Source: Sweltsa coloradensis
Taxonomy: Eukaryota; Arthropoda; Insecta; Plecoptera; Chloroperlidae
Length of the DNA: 64,000 nucleotides
Assembly: GCA_024449915.1 (NCBI GenBank)
Contig: JAMZAV010000027.1
Location: 186,001-250,000, forward strand
Direction: 5' to 3'
Shown here one piece after another: positions 22,094 to 34,509 of this stretch. The notes under the pieces were generated by a model, which worked only from the letters and a program-made list of their open reading frames with translations, was not told the DNA's origin and searched no databases. Position numbers and translations under genes: made by a program. Positions within the stretch are counted from its first letter, which is position 1. Each line of letters starts with the position of its first letter.

Positions 22094-22860
22094 ACTAGGA
22101 AAACGCTAAAGTCCCGCCGCGTTGATGGATGAGCATTTTTGTAAGTTTTTACTTTGCGTGAGACCACTTTTCCCTTGCAATTGCTTTGAGAATGCATTGA
22201 AGGTGATTGTTGTCAAGTTTCTATTGTTACCTGTTAATTGTTATTATAAACCCCAAAAAAAAACCATATTAAAACCTTTATTCCGTGGATTCTAGCAAAC
22301 TTTTTCAAATTTTTCTTTCAGAAAGCAATACATCACCATTATCCTTAATGTCCCATGTAAAATATTAACGTTGTAGCCCCACCCGTCTGGTCAGAATCGG
22401 CCCTAATGTCACGAAAATATCGCACTAAAAATCGAAAAAAATCGTAAAAGTACGATATTCATGAGAAATATTTTGTCGATTGTACCCAAAAACGTTGCAG
22501 GTCTAAGTTTAGAGATCTCGAAGGTCTCTAAAAAATTTCATCGCAATTGGAATATCGTGAAGCCGAATCGTACAAACACAAAAATACAAACAGAAAAAAC
22601 AAGAAAAACGAACAAAAAATCGTAAAGAAGCGATTTTCATGAGAAATAATTTTTCGATTGCGCTAAAAAAGTGGTAGTTCTAAGTTCAGAGATTTCAAAG
22701 GTCTCCTGAAAATTTCATCGCAATTGGAGTATCGGTTTAGCCGGAATCGTGTTCACAGACACACAAAAATACAAAAAAAAGAAAGAAAGAAAAAAAAAAC
22801 ATTCCGGATTTTTTTCTCCAGTGTAGTGAAATGGAATCTTTGCTTCGCTCGCTACGCTCA
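22094..22860 (-). repeat. family A, chimeric copy
   Basis: From the right: GAGCGTAGCGAGCGAAGC, TTCCATTTCACTACACTGG (subtype 1). Then come GCGATTTTCATGAG repeats, the GGTCAGAATCGGCC / CACCCGT block typical of subtype 2, and the end GCCGCGTTGATGGATGAGC with ACTAGGAAAACG at 22094. It mixes features of both subtypes. Confidence 0.8.
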
Positions 22861-22869
22861 TACAAAAAT

Positions 22870-24080
22870 TGAGGGGATCGTTTTCAAGTAACAAGTCTGC
22901 GACGAAAATTATGATTATGTGACAATTTCATTAAAATAGCACAGATGTGAGTGTGGTTGCTCCAACATTATTTTAAAGGTGAATTAAATGAAAATTCTTC
23001 ATTGATAAGTCGGTAAACATCCTATCTTTATTGCGTTTAGATTGGGTGAAACTGAAAAGAGAACTTTTCGGGCATTATGGACACTGATTTCATCCACACA
23101 TACGGCATTTTGAAGATTGCGGACTTTGCGGACCCTCGCGTCTTAGGAAAGAAGCGGATGCTTCCGAAAATTTACGCACTTTTGGTAAGTGTTTTTATTT
23201 CTGACCGTGGTTATTGTTCGTGTGTTTGTGTTTATCTAATTAACTGCAGTTAGTTGGTAATTCAAATAATGATAGAAAGTGATGTTAAAAGTTTTGAGGT
23301 AAGACGTAAGATTCTTACTTCATTCTAGCTGCCTACGTTGAATGATGTTTTCATTTGCCTTGTGCATATATATTTTCGTCTCTCTGTTTCAGCCACATGT
23401 GTGTGCGGATTATTCAACAATTCAACAAATCATTAATCAAATTCAAATTTTTAGAAAAACATAATTATTTTAAATGGACAATTATATAAAACGTAACATA
23501 ATTTTTATAAAGGTTTTACAGTGTAATATCATACAAACCTACTGAGCTGCAGTATGCGAACTGGTAAACCATGTTTTCTGATTTATTTCCCTCATTATTA
23601 CTAGATGACTGAACTTTACTATTAACATTGTACTGCAGTTCTAGTAAAACACATGCACAACAACTATCGTGTGCCACAACTGTTTTGATAAAATACAAGG
23701 ACTTGAAACACGCTGCAACTGCGCATTATTGTTGCCAGGGAGCTTTTGAGTTTTGTTCCTGGTACATGCACCATTTGAAATTGTGTTTACTTCTTTTCAT
23801 ATGCGTATCTTCTATGCGCTTGTAGATACCAAAGCAAATTGTACAAAAAGCTGTTAATTTATAAACGAATAAAGATTATATATATAAAAAAAGCAAAACA
23901 TTTCTCAACTCTAAAACATATTGAGCACAGATAGGATTTTTTCTCTCGAAGCAATCTTGTTATAAACAGCTTTCTAATCTTGCTATTTTATAAAAACTAA
24001 ACATAATGCGCATACGTAAATAGCCTAACAAATGGGAGAGTTGTGTTATGAAAACAATGTAAGTCGCTAATTCTAAAACT
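22870..24080. other. intron, no gene recognised
   Basis: Nothing identified. The open frame at about 23070-23190 (short, before a GTAAGTG) lacks recognisable similarity. Confidence 0.4.
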
Positions 24081-24081
24081 A

Positions 24082-24440
24082 ATTAAACGAGGGAGCGGAG
24101 CGACCGAGTGTCTCCATTCAACTCAAACGGTTCTCATTCTGTGATTCTGTCTGTCTGTCTGTACGTCGAAAATCAGCCGAACCGTTGAACAGATTGGCTG
24201 AAATTTTAAACAGACATCCAGGACGAGTTTACTGAGAACTGCTAACAAAATCAGTTAGATCCATGCGATTTAATCCTACAATAAATAAAAATGTGATTTT
24301 TAAAATATCGATAGCATTTGTTTAGTAGCAGCTAACGGGACGAGATCTACCTGGCTGACATGGCCTATTGGTAAAGCATTTAGTCTACCGCACGGAGGGT
24401 TGGGGTTCGATACCCGTTAGCTCGAACTTTTTTTTATATT
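24082..24440 (+). repeat. repeat with GAGGGAGCGGAGCGACCGAG start and tRNA-like end
   Basis: Starts GAGGGAGCGGAGCGACCGAG, has CTGTCTGTCTGTCTGTACG and AAAATCAGCCGAACCGTTGA. It ends in a tRNA-like part (GGCCTATTGGTAAAGCATT and GGGGTTCGATACCCG), then a T run. The start resembles family A's GAGCG-AGCGA opening. The B box suggests Pol III origin. Confidence 0.55.
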
Positions 24441-24580
24441 TCTACACCCACATTATTTTTTGGAGGGGTGTTTAAATGAGAAATAAAACTTAGGTTATTT
24501 TGTTTTATCTTGGAAATTTGTTAATGTTTCACGCTAATACGTTTTGAATACGATTCGCATTTAAAATGTTTAATTTACAT

Positions 24581-24764
24581 AACTAGGGAAACGCCTAAGT
24601 CGTTGTTAAACGAGTGAGTGAGCCATGTGTTGAGTACCCGGTATCATTCCTCATACTGGGCTAGATCCTTAGGTATAGGGGAGGAAAGGGAATGTTCCCG
24701 GATACTCAACACTTGGCGCACTCACTCACTCGTTTAACAACGACTTTGGCGTTTCCCTATAGTT
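24581..24764. mobile_element. foldback MITE of about 184 bp
   Basis: Arms of about 65 bp: AACTAGGGAAACGCC and GTCGTTGTTAAACGAGTGAG at the left, with reverse complements at the right ending TTTCCCTATAGTT. The small centre contains GGTATAGGGGAGGAAAGGG. No coding. Confidence 0.8.
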
Positions 24765-24779
24765 ACTATAAAAACGAGA

Positions 24780-25400
24780 CAAAAACTCCTTTCAGCCAGT
24801 ATTCTACTAATTATTAGACTCGTACAAAAATATTTCTTGTGTATGTTATTGCATAAATAGTTTCATATCATGTTCCAGTTACTATATTAATTGCATACTT
24901 AGATGATCAACGAGAAATATTATGCGAGCTTAACTGCGGTGAAGGATGATAACAAAGTATCTAAACATGTTGGGATGTTCTATGTAGAAACTTCATGTAA
25001 TTTATCCAAAGTCTAAAGAGTATAGTGTAAGATAAACTTCATATGATAGAGTAATATTATTATGCCGTGTTTACATCTCGCCGCAATCAAATTAACATCC
25101 TTGCCCTAGTTGATCTAACTTCTAATAGCTTGGCGTAGTTCCCGTCATGCGCCATTCTATCTCCCAGAAAGCTGTACAACAGCGGAAGTACAAAGTATTC
25201 TCTAAGTAGTTCGATCCATGTCGCTGAGAGTTTAGACAAAACCCTCTCAAAGGTACCCTCAGTAATAATAAGGACGTTTTTACAGGGCTTCGTGGTAAGT
25301 TCCTTCACATTGATTGATCCTATCTTATTACAAACCTTTGCTTTTGACATAACAAGAGGCACTGCACATGGATACACACATACATAATATTAGCTACTTT
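24780..25400. other. intron with an unassigned minus-strand frame
   Basis: A 96-codon frame at 25377-25087 (minus) includes ATWIELLREYFVLPLLYSFL. I recognise no family, start context or neighbours, and it may be chance or element-derived. Confidence 0.25.
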
Positions 25401-25404
25401 TATT

Positions 25405-26030
25405 TTATTTTTATTTATTTAATTAATGTCTATCCTATTCAGTTATAAAAACTGATTTGCAAAGGAGGACAACTAAATAAATCTATTGACATAGATGCAG
25501 ACACAACAAGAAATAGTAATATTAGGTTTGTTCGTTCGCACACACTTTTGTGAAAAGAGCCATTTTGGTCCGTTCGTTCGCTTCAGTGTTAAAACTGGCA
25601 CTCATAACACTAGCCTAGAAGCCAGTGTAAAGTGTAGACACTGACTTTTTGAGTGTTAACACTAGGTCCGCGAACGAACAAACCTATTACAACAATGCAT
25701 TAAAACTCAACAAATTTGGTAACAAATAAAAAGAATGTTAAATGCAATTAATGAATGAATCAAATATAAAAAAGGTGGGGAATGAAAAGAAAAAAAAGAT
25801 AAGAAAAGAAAAAGAAAAAAAGGAAAGGAAAAAAAGAAAGAAGAAAGAAAAAAGAAAAAGAAATAAAGAAATAAAAATAAATAACAAAATCAAGAAAAAA
25901 GAAAAACGAAAAGAAAAAAACTTGATTTATTAGACGATCCCACTCAAACGAATATGAGGTTTGCCAAAAATCAGGAACAGCAAATCAGGGAGTAATCAAT
26001 CTTTCGCGGAAGAAACCACCGAACGCGCCA
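25405..26030 (-). mobile_element. LINE 3' UTR copy carrying a nested MITE
   Basis: Matches 10235-10810 in reverse: tail ATTTATTTAATTAATGTC, hairpin CAGTTATAAAAACTG, AGGAGGACAACTAAATAAAT, the A/G tract, and GAAACCACCGAACGCG. It is split by an insertion at 25525-25684. Confidence 0.85.
25525..25684. mobile_element. 160-bp MITE inserted in the LINE, TSD TATTA
   Basis: Ends GGTTTGTTCGTTCGC and GCGAACGAACAAACC are inverted repeats. It is flanked by TATTA at 25520-25524 and 25685-25689. The LINE copy at 63.2 kb has the uninterrupted AGTAATATTACAACA, so the insertion and its 5-bp duplication are shown directly. Confidence 0.9.
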
Positions 26031-26241
26031 CAAGTTAAGCCACAAGTTAAGTTTAGCTACAAGTTAGGTTACGCATTGCGTAGTAGAGTGTCTTCTTGTG
26101 TGGGTGCTATTGTATGTCCAAGCATACGTCATGTGTATGATCTTCAACGTTTTGTTCGAGAATATCGATATAGGGGCGCGTGTCATCTTACACAGATTGC
26201 GTAACGCTCAGTCTGGCCCAAATTAATTGAATAGAAGGTAG

Positions 26242-26258
26242 CCCCCCCCCCCCCCCCC
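26242..26258. repeat. run of 17 C
   Basis: Homopolymer CCCCCCCCCCCCCCCCC; the complementary strand could form G-quadruplex-type structures. Its length is probably unreliable in assembly. Confidence 0.95.
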
Positions 26259-26329
26259 GTAAGGATGCCCGCTGTAGGGCACACACCAGTTTTCTCAGTA
26301 TGACCCTCATCATGTGACTAACTAGGGAG

Positions 26330-26515
26330 GTTTTAAGGGTTCAGAGTAATCGTAAATTGTACATCCGAGGACTGTAGAGAACCCAATAACCCAATCCCAG
26401 CATTTACCTAAAAGACTGAAGAAAAGCCAAGGACAAATCGATCAGTCAGGATTGCTGGTGCCTGGATTCTAATCCGTGACATCCTGAATTTGAGTGTCAC
26501 TTGTTGCTCATGAGC
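26330..26515 (-). repeat. tRNA-derived SINE copy
   Basis: Contains CCCAGCATTTACC, CAGTCAGGATTGCTGG, TGGATTCTAATCCGTGACA and ATCCTGAATTTGAGTGTC. The family is also seen at 30355, 40610 and 46155. On the minus strand GGATTAGAATCCA fits a B box. The layout resembles a SINE I recall from termite and cockroach genomes. Confidence 0.65.
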
Positions 26516-26519
26516 TACC

Positions 26520-28050
26520 ACAACACAATGCGGCATGATGAGTGACTTATTTGACTCGACTGTGTGCCAGGGTAGAATACACGTAATTGTGCTCGCTCTG
26601 AATTTATGTTGCGTTCGTTCATATAAAATATTACTGTAATACTTGCAAATATATACATGACAAGTTTTAAAATCCGCCACAGCATTTCAAAATTTTGAAT
26701 TACATTTCGTTTTAACTTTGCATTAACCTCTGAAACATTATATAGCATCAAGTTTTATTCCTATTTTCAAAATTATAGTCGTGAGAGTTTGGGTTTTATA
26801 AATGTGCATGTCATCCACAATTCTTTGTCAAGACAATTTCGTTTAGTTTTGCTTGTTTACATATTAAAAATCGTTTTAACTGTGAATCTTTTCAATTACA
26901 TAGACGATCACTGTGCAAACTCAGAGAACTTGCCAAGTAATGTCAGAAACTAGACCCGCGTTCCGTTCCGTTTCCGTACTTTATTTGTTACAAAAACAAA
27001 AACTCTACTCCTTATATTTATTTGAAGCAATAATATAAATCAGCTTTTTGTCATCAATCATTTTGGAGTCAGTCTGTGATACATAGCATAGGCCTACGTT
27101 TTTTGTATTTTGCAACGAATGTCTAAATTTATAATGTTTTAGTTACAACGTTAATGAACTTCCAATGATATTCGGTGTTTATTCACACTTCACTATTTAC
27201 ACAAAACTACTTTTTTATGCTACTGTACTTTATAAAATCAAGAGTTGATGCAGTTTCACACACTGTGTTAATTTTAGTTAAATACAAACAAAACATGCCG
27301 TACTGTTTTTACTTTCGATGTGACATCTTCACAAATAATCATGAAGTAAACTAAACTTGTCGCAATAGAAGTGAAATGAAATGACAGACCTGTGTTCTGA
27401 CCCAGCATGTCATGTACTGTTGCGTTCATGGGTCGCGCATCCTATGGAAGTCGTGAAACATGCCCATATTATGTAGAATTGATAGGATAGACGTGTTATA
27501 AATAAATAAATAAATAAATAAATAAACCAATAAGATTAAAATAATATTTAATAAAATCCTTACATGATCGGAGACCCGGGTTGAAGTCCTGGTCGAGGAT
27601 TATTGTGTGAGTCTTTTGATAATAAAGATGTAAACACATCGTGGGATATTGGTATAATATTCTTAGTACAAATTTAATTTAGAAAAATCGATAGAATGCG
27701 TATTGCGTAGGATCTAGACCAATCAAGAGGCTTATATCCGCCTGATTTAGCGATATCTCGAATGGAGCTAGTTGAAGTGATGAATTAATTTTCGATTTCC
27801 TGCTCTACGCATTGTAACGTGACCAATTAATTTTTTAATTGTAACATTTTGTTCCCAGTCCCAAGCGAGAACGACTCTAAACACACTTGGCCCATTCCAA
27901 CCATCGTACCGTAAAGAAAGAGCGCATCGAACCTAGATTTAAATATAACGTTCAATTTGATTTGTGTATTTGTGAGAATGTATATTACCTGAGATGTATG
28001 TATACTCTTGTGGGGAAAACAATGAAATAAAACACAATTCAGTGCATGCC
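26520..28050. other. intron, no gene recognised
   Basis: Includes only a LINE tail remnant AGGATAGACGTGTTATAAAT with (AAAT)n at 27484-27526. Confidence 0.4.
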
Positions 28051-28054
28051 GTAT

Positions 28055-28627
28055 TGAAAATAGGCCGCTTCGCGAACGCTTTTTTTAGTCGCGTTGATGG
28101 ATGAGCTTTTTTTGTAAGTTTTTAGTTTGCGTGGGATCTCTTTACTTTTGCAAGTGCTTTTTGAATGCATTGTAGGTGATTGTCTTTTGTTAACTGTTAA
28201 TTGTTATTATTAACATCAAAAACATCATTAATTAAAACTCTTTTTCTGTGGTTCTGTTCTAACTTTTTCTTTCAGAAAGCAATACATCACCATTACCTTA
28301 ACGTCCATGTAAAATATGAGCGTTGTAGCCCCACCCGTTTGGTCAGAATCGGCCAAAATGTCATGAAAATATCGCACTTAAAATCGAAATAATCGTAAAA
28401 GTACGATATTCATGAGAAATATTTCTTCGATTGTACCCAAAAACGTGGGAGTTCTAAGTTCAGAGATTTCGAAGGTCCCTTCCAATTTTCATCAAGATCG
28501 CATATGCCGTTTTCCTTGTAGAGAGCGAACAAACAGATAAAAAATTAAAATTAAAAAATTAAAAACACCCGAGCTAATTTTTTTTGGGGGGGTCAGTGAA
28601 ATTGAAGTCTTCGCTTCGTTCATCCAA
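28055..28627 (-). repeat. family A, subtype 2
   Basis: Right end TTCGCTTCGTTCATCC, then CCAAAAAAAATTAGCTCGGG-type sequence, a CGATATTCATGAGAAATA block and the GGTCAGAATCGGCC block. The left end reads GTCGCGTTGATGGATGAGC with a degenerate GCGAACGC terminus. Confidence 0.8.
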
Positions 28628-28629
28628 TA

Positions 28630-30350
28630 AAAACAAGTACTAGGAACAACGTTTAAGTAATGATATCAAGTTGTGTACGCCCAAATGTACGAGATCAACA
28701 ACTGAATAAGATTTGTATTGAGTTTATTCTCAACGTACAACAAAATTGAGCATTGCATGCGAGTGGATCTGTGAATAATGTTTGAATTAATTGGATTTAT
28801 GAAATTATTGTTAATGCATCAGTGATTTATGCAGTGCTCACAGTCAGTGTGTAATTATTATTGAGTGTTAATATGTTTGAGGGACGCATGTGTCGAAGAG
28901 TAAACTCCATGTGTGTATAGGAGAGCACTCCACTGCGACAAGACGCTCTTCTTGTGTGATGTTCTCACAAAAGAAGGTTTGAGCAGACTCATACCGATTT
29001 CAACGCCACGACTACAGGCTTTTCATTTCGTAAAGTAGTAAATCAATATTAGTCGTACTATTCAGAATCCCACATACATATTTAAGTTATATTTTGTTTT
29101 TGTAGCCTTCACTCACTTTTTGTCGTAGCACTGTCAAGAGTCTTTGCAAAAATAAAATGTATGTATTTAATTTTAATAAAGTCAAAGGACTTATAAACTG
29201 TATACTGAAGCAACATAACAATTATGACGAAATAACAAAGTAAGTAACAAATAACAGCACGAAAATACTATGAACACAAAATTGCAATATTGCATGCTAA
29301 TATTGTTCGTGGAGTTCTACTTGGTACAGGCTTTGAGGACTTATTGAGACGAATTTGCACTCGGCTTTCTGTTAAACATATCTATTATATTTCACGTGAA
29401 CGTTTATAAAAATCATTATATATTCTTTTAATATTCAATTTTTTCTTGTTTGTGTTTGTTCATATAGGTATTTAATCATTTGTATGTGTAACGTATTTTG
29501 TATTGTTTTGAATAGTATATTTCTGAATTGTTTAGTTTTAGTTATACCTAACACTTGTGGGTTTTGATACCTGTTGTTAGAGATAAATAAATATGGATTG
29601 AGATCAAGTAGGTACATTTATGAATTATTGAGTCTTTGATTTCGAAAACAATCGTAAAATCTTTGTCATTGACTCAATTTAAGTGAATTTAGAAAATTTA
29701 TTTTAACTGCCTAGTTTTTTAAAAGTTATTTTGTTATGTGGCTAATTAACTTGAATGCTTAGTTTAAATTGTAAATAGTAGGTTACACGGTTTAACGGTA
29801 ATTTTGTGAATTTGAACTCGTGTTTAGAATTTTTCAACTACCAGCTTTCTGAGGGATCAATAATTAAGATTCCTTAAAATCATGTAAAAGATATTAGTAA
29901 CCGTTCAGCTGCAAACATTTGAAATCTGATCGAGTGCACGCTTCCCGCGCTAGTCTCAGCGAGTCCTCTTAATTTCTTATGTTACGGCAAAGTGGGGGTT
30001 ACTTGCAATTGAATAATGTCATTCAGTGGATTTTGCGTATTTGTTATAAACGTAATCTAAAATTTCGTTATTTGGTTTATATTTTTGGAAAAGATACTTA
30101 AATCTTGTGGTAGATACTATTGTGGCAACATCCCGTGTAGGCCTACTACACACCAAGCGTTGATATAATTCAAGTCTGGGTGGCGGAGCATTTCTAAGTG
30201 AGATTTATTCACTAATTTGTATTCAAATTGCCTCTTAACTATGAGCAACAGCACCTAGAATATTTTTCATGCGACTAAGTGCAATACCATTGACAATCTT
30301 GATACTTTTATAGAAAAATAATTCAAACTGTCTAGGCAGCACTAAATATG
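28630..30350. other. intron, no gene recognised
   Basis: AT-rich; no exon, element or repeat identified. Confidence 0.4.
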
Positions 30351-30354
30351 AGGT

Positions 30355-30485
30355 GTAACAATTTAAGAGGGAGAGTCCAAGGGCTATTTTATAGAACACA
30401 ATTCCAGCATTTACTTGTAAAACTTAGCAAACTATTAAAACCTCTTCAGTCAGTATTGCCGCGAATCTACGAACTCTTGTGTGTA
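30355..30485 (-). repeat. partial SINE copy
   Basis: GAGTCCAAGGGCTATTTTA, TTCCAGCATTTACTTG and TTCAGTCAGTATTGCCG match the SINE family at 40610 and 46155. The tRNA-like end is lost. Confidence 0.6.
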
Positions 30486-30489
30486 ACTT

Positions 30490-31840
30490 ATGAATTACCT
30501 CTACCGCTTTGATAAGATAATAGTGCCATCAATAACTCAGTGGACGTATATCGACAGGATGAAAGCCCAGCTGAGTTTGACATCATTGATAAGGGTGAGA
30601 GTGAAAACTTCTGCCGTACGTCTCGTATTAGTTTCTTTATTGAAAGACATCACGAAGGCTCTTCAGTTGCAAACTACGTCGCACGAGGAAGCTCTCAACG
30701 AAATAAGAACAAACACAGAAGATTGATGTTTGAATACGAAGTTGGGATTTTCATGTCTAAAGGTTCACAAGACGGTATTTTTAGCATTTGTAGTTTTACG
30801 TCTCCCACTTGTAAGTTAATGCACATATTTTATTCATAATATTTAAATTTAAGCTTGAATACAAAGTTAGTCATGAGTTGATCAGGTAAACTTTAATGCT
30901 CCACTAACGTAAAAATATCACAAACGTGTTTTTATAAATAAACCTGGAACGATCTTAAAATAAATCTATTTTAAGAAAACTAAATTTAACATTATTAAAA
31001 ACATTTTTTTCTGGATAAAAACTTTTTATTAAACAATACAAATATTTATTGTTTTGGAAATGACATAAATAATAGTATTTTCCTCAAATGTGGATTCCTT
31101 TAGTAAATAGAAAATAGCTTGGATCACCTTGATTTGTCTGCTTCTATGGGTACCATAAGTTTATTGTGAAATCTTTGTCTTCCTTGGCTACAAAACAATC
31201 GTCTTCAATGAACAATTTACCCGTAATGCTCGTAATAGAGTGGAGGAACGACTGAACGTGTTTGGACAAAGTAAGGTACACTATTTTCTTAACGGATGAG
31301 ACATACACTAAGATGTTGTTCAACTGAGATGTACTTCCATGTGTTTCAGACGAATCCGTCCGTCTGTTCGTGTTATCTCACGAAAAAAACAAACTAACCT
31401 CCGATTAATATGCGTTTTGTTGTTTCCGTTCAAAACGTAATTTAAAAATAATGTTTTGGTATCGTAGGAGTCAGCTGGACTGGGCTATCATCTTTGAAAC
31501 CGACACCTACACTAAATAGACACAAACATTGGAACTAACGTAGTATTACATTTATTTTTTAAACTTCACTCCCTATTTTTAACCATTTAATTGGATTCTA
31601 CCCAACATTCGTTACGGTGCTCGAAAATAATTTTTGTTTAGTCAGACAGCTCAATAATCACACCAATACGCTTACGTTGATTTCACAAATAATACATGTT
31701 TTACTTTCCAAGATCTCCATGTGACTAGCTAATGACTGGAGTGTCTAATAATTATGCTGGTATGCCTTCTGTGAGTATCGAACTGGCTACCACCCGAATT
31801 TGTCTCGTATGTAACTTCCAACTCTCTTTGACTCCTTACA
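30490..31840. other. intron, no gene recognised
   Basis: An overlapping pair of open frames at 30490-30840 shows no known domain. Confidence 0.35.
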
Positions 31841-31849
31841 GTAGCTCGT

Positions 31850-32060
31850 CTGACAGATCCCATCTCACTACCGTCTGCTAGCAATCTCCCCTCGTCTTCT
31901 CATTCTCACTATCTACGCTTCGCCTTCCAAACAAAGTACCCAATTACACAAACTCATTGGCCTGTTCAAACACTTGACCATTCATTGACATAATACAATC
32001 CGATCCTCGCTTGCCGTCAAAGACCAACTTCAGCTGTTTCCCATACATGCCTCATTAAGC
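31850..32060 (-). pseudogene. RTE/BovB-like reverse transcriptase fragment
   Basis: On the minus strand, frames give LKLVFDGKRGSD, NGQVFEQANEFV and LGTLFGRRS, similar to the NGQ-LEQV-EFVYLGS stretch in the C-terminal part of many RTE-type LINE polymerases. Stops and shifts (for example TAA within EFV-YLG) make it a fossil. Extent is approximate. Confidence 0.6.
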
Positions 32061-32428
32061 CTATTCATCTCATCAACATTTAAAACTTCTTGCAAGTCAA
32101 TTTGAGACACCCACTGAATCTCCAAGTCATTAGGAAAACAGTATAGGCAAACCGCTTAGGGTGGGTCGAATATTGATTTTACTAATTTTCATTTAGTTTT
32201 CATTTATTATCATAGCAGTCATTAGGATAAAATCACTGATTTAACGTTACATATGATTCGTATTTCACATTTCCATTCACATGATATTAATTTAAATATG
32301 TTACACAATGTCATGTATTAATTGTGTGTATTTGCTTATTGGGTAGGCCTACTTTGCTAACGTTCCTGCTGAATCCAACAGCCTAATTTAAAATTTCTTA
32401 AATATTAGTTTACCAGAACAACGGACAT

Positions 32429-32789
32429 GGTTTATCTATGATGATCGTCTGAAATTGCCAAAAATATTTTTTATTCATTTTTGGGGTGAATGGTACGCCC
32501 AATATAGACGATTATAGTGAATTCAATGACGTAAACCCCAACCGTATTTTTGGTTGGAAGGCTGATTTTTGTTGCTATTTGTAACAAACACTCTTGTCTA
32601 CAAACTAACATACTTCGATTTTTTTCATTTATGTCTTGCGCTGTACGAATTTATCTTCCTCGGATACAAAGATAATATTTGTACCGGCGGTACAGTGTAA
32701 TGAGAAGAAACCATATTGGGCGTACTGCTCAACCCAAAAATAAATAAAACATAGTTTTGATAATCTCAGATGATCATAATTGATAAACT
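32429..32789. mobile_element. foldback MITE of about 360 bp
   Basis: Left arm 32429-32508 and right arm 32714-32789 are diverged inverted repeats: GTTTATC, ATGATCGTCTGA, ATTTTTGGGGTGAA, GTACGCCCAATAT. The centre is AT-rich, without coding. Confidence 0.75.
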
Positions 32790-32855
32790 ATGTCGTTGTT
32801 TTGTCAACCAAATATTTTATATTTATGAAATAGGCCGATATAGTCTGTTTTTGTT

Positions 32856-33622
32856 GGATGAGCGAAGCGAAGACTTCAATTTCACCGACCCCCCAAAAAA
32901 TTTAGCTCGGGTGTTTTTTTTGTTTTTTTTTTGTTTTTTTTGTTTTTCCGTCTGTTTGTTCGCTCTCTACCGGGCAAACGGCATATCCGATCTTGATGAA
33001 AATTTGACACGACCTCCGTTTTCTCTGAACTTAGATTTGCTACATTTTTGGGTACAATCGAAGAAATATTTCTCATGAATATCGTACTTTTACGATTTTT
33101 TTCGATTTTTAGTGCGATATTTTCGTGCCATTTGGGCCAATTCTGACCAAACGGGTGGGGCTACAACGTTCATATTTCACATGGACATTAAGGTAATGGT
33201 GATGTATTGCTTTCTAAAAGAAAACGTTGAAAAAGTTAGCCAGAATCGAGAGAAATAAAGCTTTTAATATACGTTTTTTGACTTTTTGTGCGATATTTTC
33301 GTGCCATTTGGGCCAATTCTGACCAAACGGGTGGGGCTACAACGTTCATATTATACATGGACATTAAGGTTATGGTTATGTAGTACCTTTTGAAAGAAAA
33401 AGTGGAAAAATTTAGCCAGAATCCATAGAAATAAAGCTTTTAATACAAGTTTTTTACGGTAAATAATACCAATTGACAAGAAACAAAAGAAACTTGACAA
33501 CATTCACCTTCGATGCGTAGGCAGCAAAACAAAGCACTTGCAAAAGTAAAGATATCCCACGTAAACTAATACCTTTAAAAAGCTCATCCATCAACGCGGC
33601 GGGACTTTAGCGTTTTCCTAGT
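32856..33622 (+). repeat. family A, subtype 2, with internal duplication
   Basis: Starts GGATGAGCGAAGCGAAGAC, then TTCAATTTCACCGACCCCCC. It holds two tandem about 165-bp units with GTGCGATATTTTCGTGCCA and ACGGGTGGGGCTACAACG, and ends GCTCATCCATCAACGCGGCG, TTAGCGTTTTCCTAGT. Confidence 0.9.
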
Positions 33623-33684
33623 ATATATACAATGTTTGGTTTTTCATAATGCTTAATGTAATGCCCACTTCTTTACGTTTTTTA

Positions 33685-34452
33685 GGATGAGCGAAGCGAA
33701 GACTTCAATTTCACTGACCCCCAAAAAATTTAGCTCGGGTGTTTTTTTTTTTTGTTTTCTTTTGTTTGTTTTTTTGTCTGTTTGTTAACTCTCTACCAGG
33801 CAAACGGCATATCCGATCTTGATGAAATTTGACAGGACCTTCGAAATCTCTGAACTTAGAGGTGTATTGTTTTTGGGTACAATCGAAGAAATATTTCTCA
33901 TGAATATCGTACTTTTACGATTTTTTTCGATTTTTAGTGCGATATTTTCGTGACATTTGGGTTAATTCTGACCAAACGGGTGGGGCTACAACGTTCATAT
34001 TATACATGGACATTAAGGTTATGGTGATGTAGTACCTTTTGAACAAAAGTTGAAAAAGTTAGACAGAATCCATAGAAATAAAGCTTTTAATATAAGTTTT
34101 TTGATTTTTTGTGCGATATTTTCGTGCAAATTGGGCCAATTCTGACCAAACTGGTGGGGCTACAACGTTCATATTATACATGGACATTAAGGTTATGGTG
34201 ATGTAGTACCTTTTAAAAGAAAAAGTTTAAATAGTTAGCCAAAATCTATAGAAATAAAGCTTTTAATATAAGTTTTTTACGGAAAATAATACCAATTGAC
34301 AGGTAACAAAAGAAACTTGACAACAATCAGCTACAATGCGTATTGCGTAGGCAGCAAAACAAAGAACTTATAAAAGTAAAGATATCCCATGCAAACTAAA
34401 CATTTTTAAAAGCTCATCCATCAACGCGGCGGGACTTTAGCGTTTTCCTAGT
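33685..34452 (+). repeat. family A, subtype 2, second copy in the same orientation
   Basis: Same organisation as the copy at 32856, including two internal units and an identical end, separated from it by about 60 bp of unrelated DNA. Confidence 0.9.
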
Positions 34453-34509
34453 AATAAAATAATATTAACTTTTTATTTTTGATAGTAGCTGACAAATCAT
34501 AAACTCCAC

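Noticed and set aside
25087..25377. 96-codon minus-strand frame as a gene
   Set aside because: No recognised family, no splice or promoter context, and repeat-dense surroundings; kept only as an unassigned frame.
25742..25933. Lysine-rich small protein
   Set aside because: It is the translated purine tract of the LINE 3' UTR.
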